From: Caldibacillus thermoamylovorans
Lineage (GTDB): Bacteria > Bacillota > Bacilli > Bacillales > Caldibacillaceae
Assembly (NCBI RefSeq): GCF_000751775.1
Contig: NZ_CCRF01000014.1
Span: 1-49,999 of the forward strand
DNA length: 49,999 bases
Reading direction: 5' to 3'
Shown here: piece by piece, positions 8,478 to 18,749 of the stretch
Position numbering within the stretch: the stretch's first letter is position 1
Layout of the letters: each line of letters opens with the position of its first letter
The notes under the pieces: generated by a model
Told to the model about the DNA's origin: nothing
The model's input: only the letters and a program-made list of their open reading frames with translations
The model's database searches: none
Program-made: the position numbers and the translations under genes

Positions 8478-9998
8478 ATGGCAACAACCGCAAACGTAGG
8501 ATTTGAAGAGACATTATGGAAAGCAGCAGACAAATTACGTGGCAGCATGGATTCCGCTGAATATAAGCATGTGGTTTTAGGTCTGCTTTTCTTAAAATAC
8601 ATATCAGATAAATTTGAAACAAAGTATCAAGAACTAGTAGATGAAGGAGCGGGCTTTGAAGAGGATCGCGACGAGTATGAAGCAGAAAATATTTTCTGGG
8701 TCCCGAAAGAAGCACGTTGGGATTTCATTAAAGACCATGCGAAAGATGTGAAAATCGGGCAATTCATTGATGATGCGATGATTTTAATTGAAAAAGAAAA
8801 TCCGACCTTAAAAGGGGTGCTTGATAAACGGTACGCCCGCCCGGAACTTGATAAACGCCGGTTAGGTGAGCTCATTGACCTGATTTCTACGATTAAATTA
8901 CATGATCAAAATGAACAAGATTTACTCGGTCGAGTATACGAATATTTTTTAGGCAAATTTGCCAGCGCAGAAGGAAAAGGCGGCGGGGAATTCTATACAC
9001 CGACAAGTGTGGTTAAAACATTGGTTGAAATGATCGAACCGTATGAAGGTCGCATCTATGACCCGGCTTGTGGAAGCGGCGGGATGTTTGTCCAAAGTCA
9101 AAAATTTGTGGAAGAACATCGCGGGAAAATCAATAATTTGTCCATATATGGTCAAGAACTGAATTCAACGACTTGGAAACTGTGCCGGATGAATTTAGCC
9201 ATTCGCGGATTAGAAGCGGATCTTGGAGAAAGCCATGCGGATACATTCCATAATGACTTACACCGGACGTTGAAAGCCGATTACATTTTAGCCAATCCAC
9301 CGTTTAATGTGAGTGACTGGGGTGGCGATAAATTAACCGATGATGTTCGTTGGGCTTTTGGTATCCCACCGGAAGGCAATGCGAACTTTGCTTGGCTCGA
9401 GCATATGATTTATCACTTAGCCCCAAATGGCGTGGCAGGAACGGTCCTTGCCAACGGGTCCTTAAGTTCGAACACTTCTAATGAAGGAGAAATTCGAAAA
9501 AATATTATCAATGCAGATTTGGTGGATTGTATTGTCGCCATGCCGGATCGGTTATTTTATTCGACAGGGATTCCGGTTTCTCTCTGGATTCTCAACCGAA
9601 ATAAAAAAGAACATGGACAATATCGCAAACGGGCAAAAGAAATCTTGTTCATTGACGCACGAAATCTTGGCGAAATGGTCGACCGCCGCCACCGGGAATT
9701 AAGCGACAAAGATATTGCCAAAATTGCGGAGACTTACCATAATTGGCGTAATCGTGACGGAAAATATGAAGATATCCAAGGTTTCTGTAAAGCCGCTAGC
9801 ATTGATGAAGTCCGCGAAAATGACTATGTCCTCACACCGGGCCGCTATGTCGGCATTGAAGAGGCGGAAGACGATGGCATCCCGTTTGAAGAAAAAATGG
9901 AACAATTGACAAGTGAACTAAGTGAACTATTTAAAGAATCCCGCCGATTAGAAGAAGAAATCCGGAAGAACCTAGGGGGGATTGGGTTTGAGTTTTAA
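8478..9998 (+). CDS. hsdM: Type I restriction-modification methyltransferase subunit
   Basis: A 506-residue adenine-N6 DNA methyltransferase subunit. It has an N-terminal helical HsdM_N domain (about 8-150), then the SAM-binding fold with [12 protein letters not shown] (about 167-178), [10 protein letters not shown] from residue 195 and the catalytic NPPF from residue 273. With HsdS it forms the methylase, and with HsdR the restriction enzyme. ATG 8478 has GGAGGG at 8461-8466; an in-frame upstream ATG at 8391 lies within the XRE gene and is unlikely. Its end overlaps the hsdS start. Confidence 0.93.
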   Translation: MATTANVGFEETLWKAADKLRGSMDSAEYKHVVLGLLFLKYISDKFETKYQELVDEGAGFEEDRDEYEAENIFWVPKEARWDFIKDHAKDVKIGQFIDDAMILIEKENPTLKGVLDKRYARPELDKRRLGELIDLISTIKLHDQNEQDLLGRVYEYFLGKFASAEGKGGGEFYTPTSVVKTLVEMIEPYEGRIYDPACGSGGMFVQSQKFVEEHRGKINNLSIYGQELNSTTWKLCRMNLAIRGLEADLGESHADTFHNDLHRTLKADYILANPPFNVSDWGGDKLTDDVRWAFGIPPEGNANFAWLEHMIYHLAPNGVAGTVLANGSLSSNTSNEGEIRKNIINADLVDCIVAMPDRLFYSTGIPVSLWILNRNKKEHGQYRKRAKEILFIDARNLGEMVDRRHRELSDKDIAKIAETYHNWRNRDGKYEDIQGFCKAASIDEVRENDYVLTPGRYVGIEEAEDDGIPFEEKMEQLTSELSELFKESRRLEEEIRKNLGGIGFEF

Positions 9999-11178
9999 TG
10001 AGTGGAGAGAGGAAAAGCTTGAGGATGTTATTGAATTTAACCCCAGTGAAACAATAAAAAGAGGAAAAGTTGTCAAAAAGATCGGAATGGATAAATTGAT
10101 GCCCTTTCAAAGAAAAATAGAAGGGTTTGTAGTAACAAAGTATACGAGTGGTACTAAATTTCGGAATGGTGATACTTTGTTAGCCAGAATTACACCTTGT
10201 TTAGAAAATGGGAAAACAGCACAAGTTTCTATTCTTGAAGAGGGAGAAGTAGGTTTCGGATCTACTGAATTCATTGTTTTAAGAGAAAAGCCAGGAATAT
10301 CAGATAGAAATTTTATATATTACCTAAGTATTTCTCCTAAGCTTAGAGATATTGCAATTAAATCTATGACAGGTACTAGTGGTAGACAAAGAGCTCAGGT
10401 GGATGTAATTAAAAATTCAATTATAAAACTTCCTCCAATTGAGGAACAAAGACAAATTGCAAACATTTTATCGTCACTTGATGAAAAAATCGAAATCAAC
10501 AACGAAATTAACAAAAAGCTAGAAGAACTGGCTCAGGCAATTTTTAAACATTGGTTTGTTGATTTTGAATTTCCAAATGAAAATGGTGAACCGTATAAAT
10601 CCAGTGGCGGGGAAATGGTAGAAAGTGAACTGGGGATGATTCCTAAGGGGTGGAATATAGGAGTACTGGATGAATTGATTGAGATTAGTAGCGGAAAACG
10701 GCCTTCTATAAAAGCTCAAGTTATTAATGAAGAGTTGTCTATTCCTCTTGTGGGGGCCAGTTCAATTATGGGATACACTAATGAATTTAATTATAATGAA
10801 CCTGTTCTTGTAATTGGTAGAGTCGGAACTCATGGTATTGTTCAAAGATTTAATACAAAGATTTGGGCGTCAGATAACACTTTGGTAATAAAATCAAAAT
10901 ATTATGAGTATGTTAATCAAATTCTTAATATTATAGATTATAAAGCATTAAATAGAGGATCTACACAGCCATTAATAACTCAATCTGATATAAAAAATTA
11001 CAAAATAATAATTCCAGATAGAGACTACTTATTAAAATATGAAGAATTAGTTGGTAGTTTATTTTTGAAGTATGAAAAGAATTATATGGAGAATGAAAAT
11101 TTGAAAACAATCCGCGACACTCTCCTCCCAAAACTCATGTCCGGCGAGATTCGTGTACCTGTTGAGGAGGAAAAATAA
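9988..11178 (+). CDS. hsdS: Type I restriction-modification specificity subunit
   Basis: A 396-residue specificity subunit with two target-recognition domains (about 5-146 and 205-365). They are separated by a conserved helical spacer beginning at [18 protein letters not shown] near residue 147, with a second spacer [15 protein letters not shown] at the end. TTG 9988 is preferred because a G-rich site, AGGGGGG, ends 7 nt upstream; TTG 9982 would be too close. It overlaps hsdM by 11 bases. Both half-domains are full length, so the recognised site is probably bipartite. The sequence between 10000 and 11100 is more AT-rich than hsdM and hsdR, as usual for recombining hsdS genes. Confidence 0.92.
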   Translation: MSFNEWREEKLEDVIEFNPSETIKRGKVVKKIGMDKLMPFQRKIEGFVVTKYTSGTKFRNGDTLLARITPCLENGKTAQVSILEEGEVGFGSTEFIVLREKPGISDRNFIYYLSISPKLRDIAIKSMTGTSGRQRAQVDVIKNSIIKLPPIEEQRQIANILSSLDEKIEINNEINKKLEELAQAIFKHWFVDFEFPNENGEPYKSSGGEMVESELGMIPKGWNIGVLDELIEISSGKRPSIKAQVINEELSIPLVGASSIMGYTNEFNYNEPVLVIGRVGTHGIVQRFNTKIWASDNTLVIKSKYYEYVNQILNIIDYKALNRGSTQPLITQSDIKNYKIIIPDRDYLLKYEELVGSLFLKYEKNYMENENLKTIRDTLLPKLMSGEIRVPVEEEK

Positions 11179-11197
11179 TGGAAAGGGGGATTCCCCG

Positions 11198-14100
11198 TTG
11201 ACACATTTTGAAAATTTTACCGAAGATTCGCTAGAGAAAGCAGTTATCGAAACTTTACAGGAAATGGACTATAAATATGCCTTTGGTCCGGATCTTAGTG
11301 TGGATGGGCCAAGACCTGAGCGGAACGATTTTCGGGAAGTAGTCCTTGATGGGAGACTTCGTGATACGCTTTACAAACTAAATCGGGATTTGCCGCCGGA
11401 TGCCATTGAAGATGTATATCGGCGGGTCATTACTTTTAATAGCCCTTCTCTTATCGAAAACAACCGGCATTTCCATAAACTTTTAACAGAAGGCGTAGAT
11501 GTGTCTTTTCATAAGAATGGTGGGATCAAAACCGAAAAAGCGATCATTATTGACTTTGAACATCCGGAACGTAATGACTTTCTCGTAGTTAATCAATTTA
11601 CCATTATCGAAAATGAAAATCGCCGGCCGGATGTATTAATCTTTGTTAACGGTTTGCCGCTTGTCGTTATTGAACTGAAATCAACCACTGATGAAAATGT
11701 TGGGATTGAACAAGCCTACAATCAAATTCAAACGTACAAGCAAGATATCCCGTCGCTTTTCTATTATAATGCGTTTTGTATTTTATCTGATGGGATTAAT
11801 GCGAAAACTGGAACGATTACATCGAACGAAGAACGGTTTATGAATTGGCGGAGTGTTGACGGGGTTAATGTGGCATCTCTAGATGTTCCGCAATATGAGG
11901 TTATGATTCGCGGAATGTTAGAAAAAAGCCGATTCCTTGATATTATCCAAAACTTTATCCTTTTCCAAGAATCAAAAGAAACCGAGTACGATGCAGCTGG
12001 AAATAAAATAGGTGACAAGAAAACGATTATTAAAATTATGGCTGCCTACCATCAATATTTTGCCGTCAAAAAAGCGGTTGAAAATACAAAAATTGCGACA
12101 TCCACAAAAGGTGACCGGAAAATCGGGGTCGTTTGGCATACACAAGGATCTGGAAAAAGTTTTACGATGGTTTTTTATACAGCATATCTTGTTAAAGAAT
12201 TAAATAATCCGACCATCGTTGTAATTACAGACCGTAATGACCTGGATGATCAACTCTATTCAACATTTGCCAAATCCGTAGATATATTAAGGCAAACACC
12301 GAAACAAGCGGATGTTCGTAGACTCACAGAAGAACAAAAGAAACAACAAGCGAAAAGTAATGCAAAAGAACTCAATGGCTTATACGATCTATTAAATGAA
12401 CGGGAATCGGGCGGGATTATTTTTACAACGATTCAAAAATTCCAACCTGAAGAAGGGGAAATGCCGGTTTTAACTGATCGGCGGAATGTGATTATTATTG
12501 CCGATGAAGCCCACCGTAGCCAGTACGGATTTGAAGCAAAAACTAACAGCAAAACCGGTGATTTGAAATACGGGTATGCCAAATATTTACGGGATGCACT
12601 CCCCAATGCTTCGTTTATTGGTTTTACCGGAACACCGATTGAATTTGATGATAAATCTACACCGGCTGTTTTCGGGAACTACATTGACATTTATGATATG
12701 ACAAGAGCGGTGGAAGATGAAGCAACGGTAAAAATTTATTATGAAAACCGCGTCATTAAAGTTGAAACTGATGATGAAGAATTGAAAAAAATTGACGATG
12801 AATTTGAAGAAATCACGGAAGGGCAAGAAGAAACCGTTCGGGAAAAATATAAAACGAAATGGTCCCGGCTTGAAACCGTCGTTGGTTCGCCTAATCGCAT
12901 CAAGCAGCTTGCAAAGGATATCGTTGAACATTTTGAAGAAAAACAGAAGACGATTGACGGAAAAGCGATGATTGTCTGTATGAGTCGTCGGATTTGCGTT
13001 GATCTCTATGATGAAATTATTAAACTCCGGCCTAGTTGGCATAATGATGATGTGAATAAAGGGGTTATTAAAGTCGTTATGACCGGTAGTGCCGCCGATG
13101 AAGAACGTTTGCAAGAACATATTGGTGGAAAGCAACGCCGTGATACATTGGCAAAACGGATGAAAGACCCGAATGATGAATTGAAACTTGTTATTGTTCG
13201 GGATATGTGGCTAACCGGATTTGACGTGCCATCTATGCACACGATGTATATTGATAAACCGATGAAAGGTCACACATTAATGCAAGCCATTGCCCGCGTG
13301 AATCGGGTATTTAAAGACAAACCGGGTGGCGTTGTGGTTGACTATATTGGAATTTTAGAAAGTCTGAAAAAAGCATTGAAACAGTATACCGACAGTGATA
13401 AAGAAAATACCGGGATCGATACGAGTGCAGCGGTTCAGGTCATGCAAGAAAAACTGGAAATATTACGTGCAATGTTTCATGGCTTTGATTACTCTGATTT
13501 TATGGGGAACTCCCAAAAAGATCGAATGCGGGCAATTACGGGTGGGATGAACTTTGTCCTTGGATTACCCGAAAAGGAACAGAAAGAATTTAAACAATTT
13601 GCTTTAGAAGCAGCGAAAGCCCATGCCCTCTGTGCCGCAACCGAAGAAGGAAAAGCAGCGGCCCTTGAAGTCAGTTATTTTAAAGCTGTAAAAGCAAGTT
13701 TAGCCAAACTGGGCGAGAGAAAAGTCCAGAAAAATTCCAAAAAAGAAATCGAAACAAGAGTGAATCAAATGCTGCAACGGTCGATTTTATCAGAAGATGT
13801 TATTGATGTATTCGATGCGTTAGGACTAGAACGACCGGAAAATGTTTCCTTATTATCTGAAGAATTTTTACAAGAAGTTCGCGGGCTAAAATATAAAAAC
13901 TTAGCCGTTGAAATGTTGAAAAAGCTTCTTGAAGGTAATTTAAAAGTGATGGAAAAACGCAATCTTGTTAAGTCCGAAAAGTTTTCCGAGAAACTGAAAA
14001 AGGCGATTAATAAGTATCGCAATCAAGCCATCACCAATGCGGAAGTCATTGAAGAATTAATTAAAATGGCAAAAGAATTTAAGAAGGCCCGGGAAGAAGA

Positions 14101-14452
14101 AAAAGATTTAGGCTTAAATGAAGACGAAATTGCTTTCTATGATGCCTTAACTGCAGACAATATTGTCAAACAATTTATGGATGATGAAACATTAAAGAAA
14201 ATAGCTCAAGAACTGACGAATGCCATTAAACAAAACATCACGATTGACTGGAGCGTCCGAAAAAGCGCACAAGCCGGGATGAGAAGAATTATTAAAAGAT
14301 TATTGAAAAAGTACGACTACCCGCCAAAACAAGCAAAAACGGCCCTCGAAATCGTCATGAAGCAAGCCGAATTAATGGCCGGACATACCGATCCAAGGGA
14401 AATTGATTTGGAATTGGGGAATGTGGCCGAAACATCACCAGATTATAAATAG
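11198..14452 (+). CDS. hsdR: Type I restriction endonuclease/translocase subunit
   Basis: A 1084-residue motor and nuclease subunit. The N-terminal PD-(D/E)xK nuclease has Asp145 and Glu159-x-Lys161 in [18 protein letters not shown]. The SF2 helicase core has Walker A GSGKS (317-321), DEAH (436-439), GFTGTPI and a helicase C-terminal motif [11 protein letters not shown] helical C-terminal region would contact HsdM. TTG 11198 is preferred because GAAAGGGGGA lies just before it; the open frame extends upstream into hsdS without a good start. hsdM, hsdS and hsdR are all complete, so the system is probably active. Confidence 0.93.
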   Translation: MTHFENFTEDSLEKAVIETLQEMDYKYAFGPDLSVDGPRPERNDFREVVLDGRLRDTLYKLNRDLPPDAIEDVYRRVITFNSPSLIENNRHFHKLLTEGVDVSFHKNGGIKTEKAIIIDFEHPERNDFLVVNQFTIIENENRRPDVLIFVNGLPLVVIELKSTTDENVGIEQAYNQIQTYKQDIPSLFYYNAFCILSDGINAKTGTITSNEERFMNWRSVDGVNVASLDVPQYEVMIRGMLEKSRFLDIIQNFILFQESKETEYDAAGNKIGDKKTIIKIMAAYHQYFAVKKAVENTKIATSTKGDRKIGVVWHTQGSGKSFTMVFYTAYLVKELNNPTIVVITDRNDLDDQLYSTFAKSVDILRQTPKQADVRRLTEEQKKQQAKSNAKELNGLYDLLNERESGGIIFTTIQKFQPEEGEMPVLTDRRNVIIIADEAHRSQYGFEAKTNSKTGDLKYGYAKYLRDALPNASFIGFTGTPIEFDDKSTPAVFGNYIDIYDMTRAVEDEATVKIYYENRVIKVETDDEELKKIDDEFEEITEGQEETVREKYKTKWSRLETVVGSPNRIKQLAKDIVEHFEEKQKTIDGKAMIVCMSRRICVDLYDEIIKLRPSWHNDDVNKGVIKVVMTGSAADEERLQEHIGGKQRRDTLAKRMKDPNDELKLVIVRDMWLTGFDVPSMHTMYIDKPMKGHTLMQAIARVNRVFKDKPGGVVVDYIGILESLKKALKQYTDSDKENTGIDTSAAVQVMQEKLEILRAMFHGFDYSDFMGNSQKDRMRAITGGMNFVLGLPEKEQKEFKQFALEAAKAHALCAATEEGKAAALEVSYFKAVKASLAKLGERKVQKNSKKEIETRVNQMLQRSILSEDVIDVFDALGLERPENVSLLSEEFLQEVRGLKYKNLAVEMLKKLLEGNLKVMEKRNLVKSEKFSEKLKKAINKYRNQAITNAEVIEELIKMAKEFKKAREEEKDLGLNEDEIAFYDALTADNIVKQFMDDETLKKIAQELTNAIKQNITIDWSVRKSAQAGMRRIIKRLLKKYDYPPKQAKTALEIVMKQAELMAGHTDPREIDLELGNVAETSPDYK

Positions 14453-14481
14453 TAAATAGAAAAAGAATCCATTCGAATGTT

Positions 14482-14522
14482 AGCAGAAGAAAATTTTTTC
14501 CGGAAATTCTTCTGCTTTTTTT
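14482..14522 (+). terminator. Strong intrinsic terminator of the hsd operon
   Basis: AGCAGAAGAA (14482-14491) pairs perfectly with TTCTTCTGCT (14507-14516), followed directly by a run of seven T residues. It lies 30 nt past the hsdR stop and closes the restriction-modification operon. Confidence 0.88.
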
Positions 14523-14528
14523 ATGCAT

Positions 14529-14805
14529 GGTAAAAGCAGTAGGGGTTGGTGGGAAGGTGATGATAAAAGGAGCGGTTGTAGGATTCTTATTTTGCAAAAT
14601 AATTTTAATAAAATTCAGAATTAATTAGAACAAAAACAGCAGCACCATTTGCCCCTTACGATCAGGTAGTGAATGGTCCAATTGCGCAAAATTGGGTTTA
14701 GTAAATAAAGAAGGAAATAGGAGATAATAGCCTCCTTTTTTATGCAGGAACCGGTGCTATGAAAAAAAGTTAAGGCTGTGTTTATAAATGCAAAGGACCT
14801 AATAA
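14529..14805 (+). pseudogene. Decayed relic of the toxin N-terminal region
   Basis: Three patches match the intact toxin gene at 16159: 14529-14590 (like 16582-16640), 14641-14695 (like 16712-16765) and 14740-14805 (like 16830-16900). Their order is conserved but with deletions and stops between them, so it is a dead copy of the pre-toxin linker. It starts right after the hsd terminator and marks the left edge of the toxin region. The rest of 14453-14887 holds no gene. Confidence 0.75.
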
Positions 14806-14887
14806 CTATTCATAGCGGCTAATCACGATTCTATGCAAGAAGCAATAGGCACCCTGTTAAATCTGGGGGAATGAAGCCCACCCTAAA

Positions 14888-15184
14888 CTAACCTAGTTTT
14901 GCAGCCGAAATAATTTCCTTTTGGGTATTCCGGTATGTTTTTGCAGTTTTTTTCAAAATCTCTGAGTACTGCTTCATACTTTGTGTCATTTCTTGAAGAT
15001 CGTCCATAAATCCTTTAATTTGGTTAACAAAATCTAAGTTATCTTGTCCTTGCCATGCAACACCCATTCGATCAACCTCGCTGTATAGGGATACATAGAT
15101 TCTTTCATATTCAAAAGAATGTCGATCGAATTTTGCTGCTGTTGATTCAAGTTTTGCAGGATCTACCGAAATGGAACGCACCAT
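14888..15184 (-). CDS. WXG100 family (ESAT-6-like) secreted protein
   Basis: A 98-residue helical-hairpin protein with the WQG turn at residues 44-46, which is the WXG100 signature. Family members are exported by type VII secretion systems as dimers. The C-terminal helix ends without an obvious YxxxD/E tail. AAGGAGGT lies 6 nt before the ATG. It is transcribed away from the toxin module at 15851, from its own promoter at 15264-15292. No essC or other secretion-machine gene lies in the window, so export must rely on a system encoded elsewhere. Confidence 0.85.
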   Translation of the reverse strand: MVRSISVDPAKLESTAAKFDRHSFEYERIYVSLYSEVDRMGVAWQGQDNLDFVNQIKGFMDDLQEMTQSMKQYSEILKKTAKTYRNTQKEIISAAKLG

Positions 15185-15263
15185 TTTTTACCTCCTTAAG
15201 GGCATATCGCAATAGATTCGATACACGTGGTTTTCCTTATTTTCCGTTAAAAAATATACTATA

Positions 15264-15292
15264 ATCATATACTAAATTGAAAAAATTTTCAA
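15264..15292 (-). promoter_or_regulatory. Promoter of the WXG100 gene
   Basis: On the minus strand TTGAAA (15292-15287) and TATGAT (15269-15264) are spaced 17 bp apart, about 80 nt upstream of the WXG100 start. This is a good sigma-A-like match. Confidence 0.55.
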
Positions 15293-15850
15293 TATTAGTA
15301 TGGGTTAGGGCCTAATATGGAAAATTCGTTTACTGAATATAGTATTATACATAAAGTTAAGATTTAGATTAATTGGAAATTTTATCAGAAGTATAGGGCC
15401 CTGTAACTACAATGTTTAACTCACTATATACAAACAATGTAAAGACATGCGAGCAGAAGCTAATTACCTTCCCGGGGAGTGACGAAATGAATATGAATTC
15501 ACAAGTAATAGATTCAAACTGACTTGGTTGTGAAAAAAGAAAACGAAGACCTTGGTAATGTTTGAATGGAATATGCTGTTTTGTGAAAAATTGCTATGCT
15601 TAAATTGGAATAGTACTTTTTTCATGTCTATGTCATTCACGATTGTGACCATTCAGTTCGTTCGCATCCAATAAATATGGGCAAGTGGACATATTCATAA
15701 TATAGGGGGAGCCTTTTAAACTATGGGTAGTAGAAAATAGCACTTTTTTCCTGATTTACAACTTAGCTTTATGACTTTTTGACCATTTTAATATTTTTAC
15801 CCTATTGGTAAAATTTACATTATAAAAAATTTGCTAAAGGGGTAGGAATT
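15293..15850. promoter_or_regulatory. Long AT-rich divergent spacer with a TTTTACC/GGTAAAA dyad
   Basis: No convincing gene is seen in this 558-bp stretch. Near its right end TTTTACC (15795-15801) and GGTAAAA (15807-15813) form a perfect 7-bp dyad with a 5-nt spacer, followed by the A/T-rich TATAAA at 15821. This is a candidate promoter-operator for the toxin module, which starts 38 nt later. Small ORFs here have no ribosome site. Confidence 0.4.
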
Positions 15851-16162
15851 ATGGAGCTTTTAGACGAAATTGAAAAGAAAGTGCAGCGCGGGAAGTTTTT
15901 ACTGATGGTGGAAATTTTAGAAGGCTACCGTTCCAATGTTCATCAGGCAGTAAACAGAATCGATGGCAGTTTACAGATGTATCGATCCGCAGATAGCTCT
16001 TACGCAAATCATTGGGAAGGGGAGACAAGGAACAAGTATGAAGAAATCGCAGCTGAGATTCAGCATATCGGGAATAAAATAGATCAACAAGGCGATCGAC
16101 TCATAAACGCCATATACAAAGAGATACGTAGTTTGCTAGCCAAATGTGAGGCCTTGCGATGA
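15851..16162 (+). CDS. Small WXG-like helical partner of the toxin
   Basis: A 103-residue, probably all-helical protein with a WEG turn at residues 55-57. It resembles the small alpha-helical partners encoded before polymorphic toxins of type VII secretion systems, which bind the toxin N-terminus and help export. It overlaps the toxin start by four bases (ATGA), so the two are coupled. AAAGGGGTAGG precedes the ATG. A truncated copy of its last 39 codons lies at 23434-23553 before the second toxin. The family could not be named precisely. Confidence 0.7.
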   Translation: MELLDEIEKKVQRGKFLLMVEILEGYRSNVHQAVNRIDGSLQMYRSADSSYANHWEGETRNKYEEIAAEIQHIGNKIDQQGDRLINAIYKEIRSLLAKCEALR

Positions 16163-17457
16163 GTAAAATTAAGGTAAAGTTCGATGATTTGGAGGAGTTT
16201 GCGGACAAAATAGGAAAAGTGGAGCGGGAATGTGACGAAGCCCTGGAAGCCCTTAACTGGCATTTCACCTCGCTTTTGGCCAACTTCCCGGGTATGCTTC
16301 CGGATTCGATCCATGCCTTAGAATATGAATTGAGGTATTCGATTAACGAATACAAAAATAAGCTTGATGAGGCCCAAAGATTAATTAGGCTCACGGCTGC
16401 CGAAATGGAAAAAGATGAACAAAAGATGGGGAACAAAGTAAGCGAGTTTTTACTGGAACTCGTCGGATGGAACGACGCACAACGGGTATTTAGTGAATAT
16501 GATCCGGTTACCGGAGAGAAGCTTTCTTTTGGCGATCGTGTACTTGCAGGAGGTTTTCTGGCTCTCTCGTTACTTCCACCGGTAAAAGCAGTAGGGGTTG
16601 GCGGGAAAACTGTGATAAAAGGTGTCGATGCAGGAATTCCGGCCCTTGCCAAAACACCGGGAGTGCTCAAGAAAATTCGAAACGTCCTAGAACCAAAGAA
16701 AATCATGCAAGCCTTTCGCTCCGTGTATGATCAGGTAGTAAACGCTCCAATTGCCCTGACCAAGGCTTGGTTTGATACAATAAAGAAGGAGATTGGAGAA
16801 ATTCGGCTTCCGCAAATAGCACAAGAAGCCTACGCAGGAATCGGTGCTACTGAAAGAACCGTTAAGGATGCGTTTAGTGATGCAAAGGACCTGATCCAAC
16901 GAATCAAAAACACAAAGCTAGATGAGTTGGATGTTGGTGAGGCAGGTGGGGCTACTAAGGGTATAGATAATGCTACTGTTACTAACAAAAGAAGTAATTT
17001 ATATAGAGGTGATAGTTTACTTCACTCTCCAACTAGACCAAATGGAACTGGTAAACCTCATATATCGAGTTCAGGTGATTTAGTTCCAGCGAGTAAGGAA
17101 GGTTTATATAAAGGGCGACAAGTGACTGTTACAGAGCATATACTTGGAGGTTACAGAAAAGGAGCTAAATCTAATAGTCCTTATACTAGTTTTACAAATA
17201 ATAAAAATGTGATTGGAAATTATGGAGAAAATGCAATTGAACTAGATATATCAGCCTTACGGAAAGATATACAGTCTGGAAAGGTAAAAGACGTTGTTAT
17301 ACTCTCTCCAAAGCAAATTCAAAAGTTAATTGAGAGAGATACTGTTTCTTCTGATTTTTGGAAGAATAGAGCGATTAACTGGACTAAAAGGGACAATGAA
17401 TATTTGATTAAAGGGGAAGTTCCTAGCCAATATATTAAGGTTTTGCCTAAGGAGTGA
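16159..17457 (+). CDS. Polymorphic toxin with probable ADP-ribosyltransferase-like C-terminus
   Basis: A 432-residue modular toxin. Residues 1-110 are helical and WXG/LXG-like (LEALNWHF at 29-36). A pre-toxin linker with DPVTGEKLS begins at residue 115, and a conserved region runs to residue 266. The junction KGIDN is at 267-271 and the variable toxin domain at 272-432. The latter has LYRGD (Arg283), SPYTSFT (340-346) and a late NEYLIKGEVP (Glu414), an R-S-E-like pattern seen in ADP-ribosyltransferase folds; this assignment is inference. The first 266 residues are nearly identical to those of the toxin at 23550. A small acidic gene follows directly, as expected for immunity. Confidence 0.75.
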   Translation: MSKIKVKFDDLEEFADKIGKVERECDEALEALNWHFTSLLANFPGMLPDSIHALEYELRYSINEYKNKLDEAQRLIRLTAAEMEKDEQKMGNKVSEFLLELVGWNDAQRVFSEYDPVTGEKLSFGDRVLAGGFLALSLLPPVKAVGVGGKTVIKGVDAGIPALAKTPGVLKKIRNVLEPKKIMQAFRSVYDQVVNAPIALTKAWFDTIKKEIGEIRLPQIAQEAYAGIGATERTVKDAFSDAKDLIQRIKNTKLDELDVGEAGGATKGIDNATVTNKRSNLYRGDSLLHSPTRPNGTGKPHISSSGDLVPASKEGLYKGRQVTVTEHILGGYRKGAKSNSPYTSFTNNKNVIGNYGENAIELDISALRKDIQSGKVKDVVILSPKQIQKLIERDTVSSDFWKNRAINWTKRDNEYLIKGEVPSQYIKVLPKE

Positions 17458-17462
17458 GAATT

Positions 17463-17744
17463 TTGAAACTATACTATTTAAACGAATTTTTAGGAGATAT
17501 AGTCAATATTAATGTTGAAGGAATGTGGATTAATGCTAAAATTATCCCTTCAAAAAATATAGACAAATTCAACGATTTTTTTTCGGCGATTGTTGATGAG
17601 GAAAATGATTTTGAAGAAACTAATTATAGCGAAGAATGGTTAGATGATAGCAATTGGTATATTATTGATAATGAAAATAGGAAAAAGGGTATATATATAC
17701 CTGCGGTTTATCCCGATGGGGAAATTAGCTGGAGATGGAGATGA
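17463..17744 (+). CDS. Probable immunity protein for the 16159 toxin
   Basis: A 93-residue, strongly acidic protein (rich in D, E and N) with an aromatic C-terminus, ISWRWR. I do not recognise the family. Position supports an immunity role: it begins 5 bp after the toxin stop. TTG 17463 is preferred because AAGGAG (17449-17454) lies 8 nt upstream; GTG 17454 would overlap that site. A CCTTGA-type terminator hairpin follows at 17796, as it does after other immunity genes in this region. Confidence 0.65.
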   Translation: MKLYYLNEFLGDIVNINVEGMWINAKIIPSKNIDKFNDFFSAIVDEENDFEETNYSEEWLDDSNWYIIDNENRKKGIYIPAVYPDGEISWRWR

Positions 17745-17795
17745 ATTATATATAGAAAATATTGATTATAATTGATTATATTGAGAAGTTATTAA

Positions 17796-17836
17796 TAAAC
17801 CTTGATTGGCAAAATGTCTTTCAAGGTTTAATTTTT
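17796..17836 (+). terminator. Terminator with TAAACCTTGA/TCAAGGTTTA stem
   Basis: TAAACCTTGA (17796-17805) pairs perfectly with TCAAGGTTTA (17821-17830), followed by ATTTTTG. Its core recurs after the immunity genes ending at 18672 and 19744 and, decayed, after the one ending at 25086. Confidence 0.8.
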
Positions 17837-17949
17837 GTGGGCGCTGCCTAGTGCCGAATGAACTGCTTATTATTTTCGAAGCGGAGATAAGGATTGTAAG
17901 CCCTTTATGAAGTTTAATCAAATTATTTAGTACCTGTAACACCATTAAA

Positions 17950-18083
17950 ACGTTAGGGATGCAGCTTGAAACCATGCCAGGAATTGATACGGTTACTTCA
18001 TCCGCTTTAATTGCAGAGATTAGTGTTATTCATTGGTTCACAAACTCTGACAAACTAGCAAGATATGCAGGAATTCCAAGATA
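17950..18083 (+). pseudogene. Fragment of an IS110-family transposase
   Basis: Translation gives LETMPGIDTVTSSALIAEI and DKLARYAGIP, which match the C-terminal transposase domain of the intact IS110 protein at 21096 (DSMPGIDLVTASALIAEI, NKLARFAGIA). Only about 45 codons remain. The fragment is joined at about 18083 to a toxin C-terminal fragment. The preceding 17837-17949 shows nothing recognisable. Confidence 0.8.
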
Positions 18084-18356
18084 ACTGCTTCATCAGCATT
18101 TAAAGATAGAGCTACTGCAGAAAAAGTAGTGAATAAAACTTTTAATGATCCGACCAATGCTAAGAAAATAGAAAATTGGATGAATAGCTCCTCAAAGGAT
18201 AATTTAGTGTTAAATTATAAAGGTGATGGTACACCAATCGGTAGAGGTGTTAAGAGAGGTACAACTCAAGTTGAAGACTACTCAAATGCTAAAATCATTT
18301 TACAAAAAGATACTTCAGCGTCGAATTTTATCCTAACTGGCTATCCAACAAAATAG
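18084..18356 (+). pseudogene. Headless RNase A-like toxin C-terminal fragment
   Basis: The frame reads TASSAFKDRATAEKVVNKT and ends near ILTGYPTK, with GRGVKRGTTQVEDY in the middle. This resembles the C-terminal half of the bacterial CdiA-type RNase A toxin domain, which ends in a similar ILTAYP-like sequence. The N-terminal half, where the catalytic histidines would lie, is missing, and the fragment is fused to an IS110 relic, so it cannot encode a working toxin. An internal ATG at 18129 gives 75 codons but has no ribosome site. The gene behind it is its likely immunity gene. Confidence 0.65.
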
Positions 18357-18366
18357 GGAGGACAAA

Positions 18367-18672
18367 ATGCAAGAATTTTTTAATGTAAATATTGAGGATG
18401 AATTAAGCAATTTTTTAGGTGGAAATTTCCATCAAGATATAGAGTCTCCAGAACAAGCCTTACAAGATTATATTGATAGGCAAAGTAAAGATTGGATTCA
18501 AATATTAATTTACTGTGCAGAAAGTTTTTTAAATAGTAACCTTTCTGACAATGAAAAAGAGGAGTTTATAGAATCAAATGCTGAAATTTACTTTCCGGCT
18601 ATAGAATTAAAACCAATTGAATGGTTAAATAATGTTGTGGAGCAATTAAAAAAAGCAGTAATAACGAAATAG
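18367..18672 (+). CDS. Probable immunity protein for the RNase A-like toxin
   Basis: A 101-residue acidic protein with an intact start (GGGAGGAC just before the ATG), 10 bp after the toxin fragment. It resembles the CdiI-type immunity proteins found after RNase A-like toxins (helical, ending with EWLNNVVEQLKK), but this assignment is tentative. Its survival behind a dead toxin suggests retention as an orphan immunity gene. A CCTTGA-type terminator follows. Confidence 0.6.
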   Translation: MQEFFNVNIEDELSNFLGGNFHQDIESPEQALQDYIDRQSKDWIQILIYCAESFLNSNLSDNEKEEFIESNAEIYFPAIELKPIEWLNNVVEQLKKAVITK

Positions 18673-18691
18673 GACTTTGAAACATTGGATG

Positions 18692-18726
18692 CCTTGATTG
18701 AGTAAAAACTCTTTCAAGGTTTCTTA
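18692..18726 (+). terminator. CCTTGA-type terminator hairpin
   Basis: CCTTGA (18692-18697) and GAGT (18700-18703) pair with ACTC (18708-18711) and TCAAGG (18714-18719), with a symmetric two-base internal loop and an AAAA tetraloop. The sequence TTTCTTAATAA follows. It shares its outer stem with the terminators at 17796 and 19774. Confidence 0.7.
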
Positions 18727-18749
18727 ATAAAACCAGCTTTACAACATAG

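Noticed and set aside
12587-13135. 182-codon open frame on the minus strand inside hsdR
   Set aside because: It is the antisense shadow of a strongly conserved hsdR segment, with no ribosome site and Phe/Asn-rich composition typical of such shadows.
15464-15652. 62-codon ORF in the spacer before the toxin module
   Set aside because: No ribosome site, no recognisable sequence, AT-rich composition.
16101-16706. 201-codon minus-strand frame opposite the first toxin (and its twin at 23576-24061)
   Set aside because: Both are mirror frames of the duplicated toxin head, Ser/Pro-rich and without ribosome sites.
18129-18356. Treating the RNase A-like fragment as a 75-residue gene
   Set aside because: No ribosome site at the internal ATG, and the frame extends upstream to an abrupt junction with an IS110 relic; it is a truncated domain.
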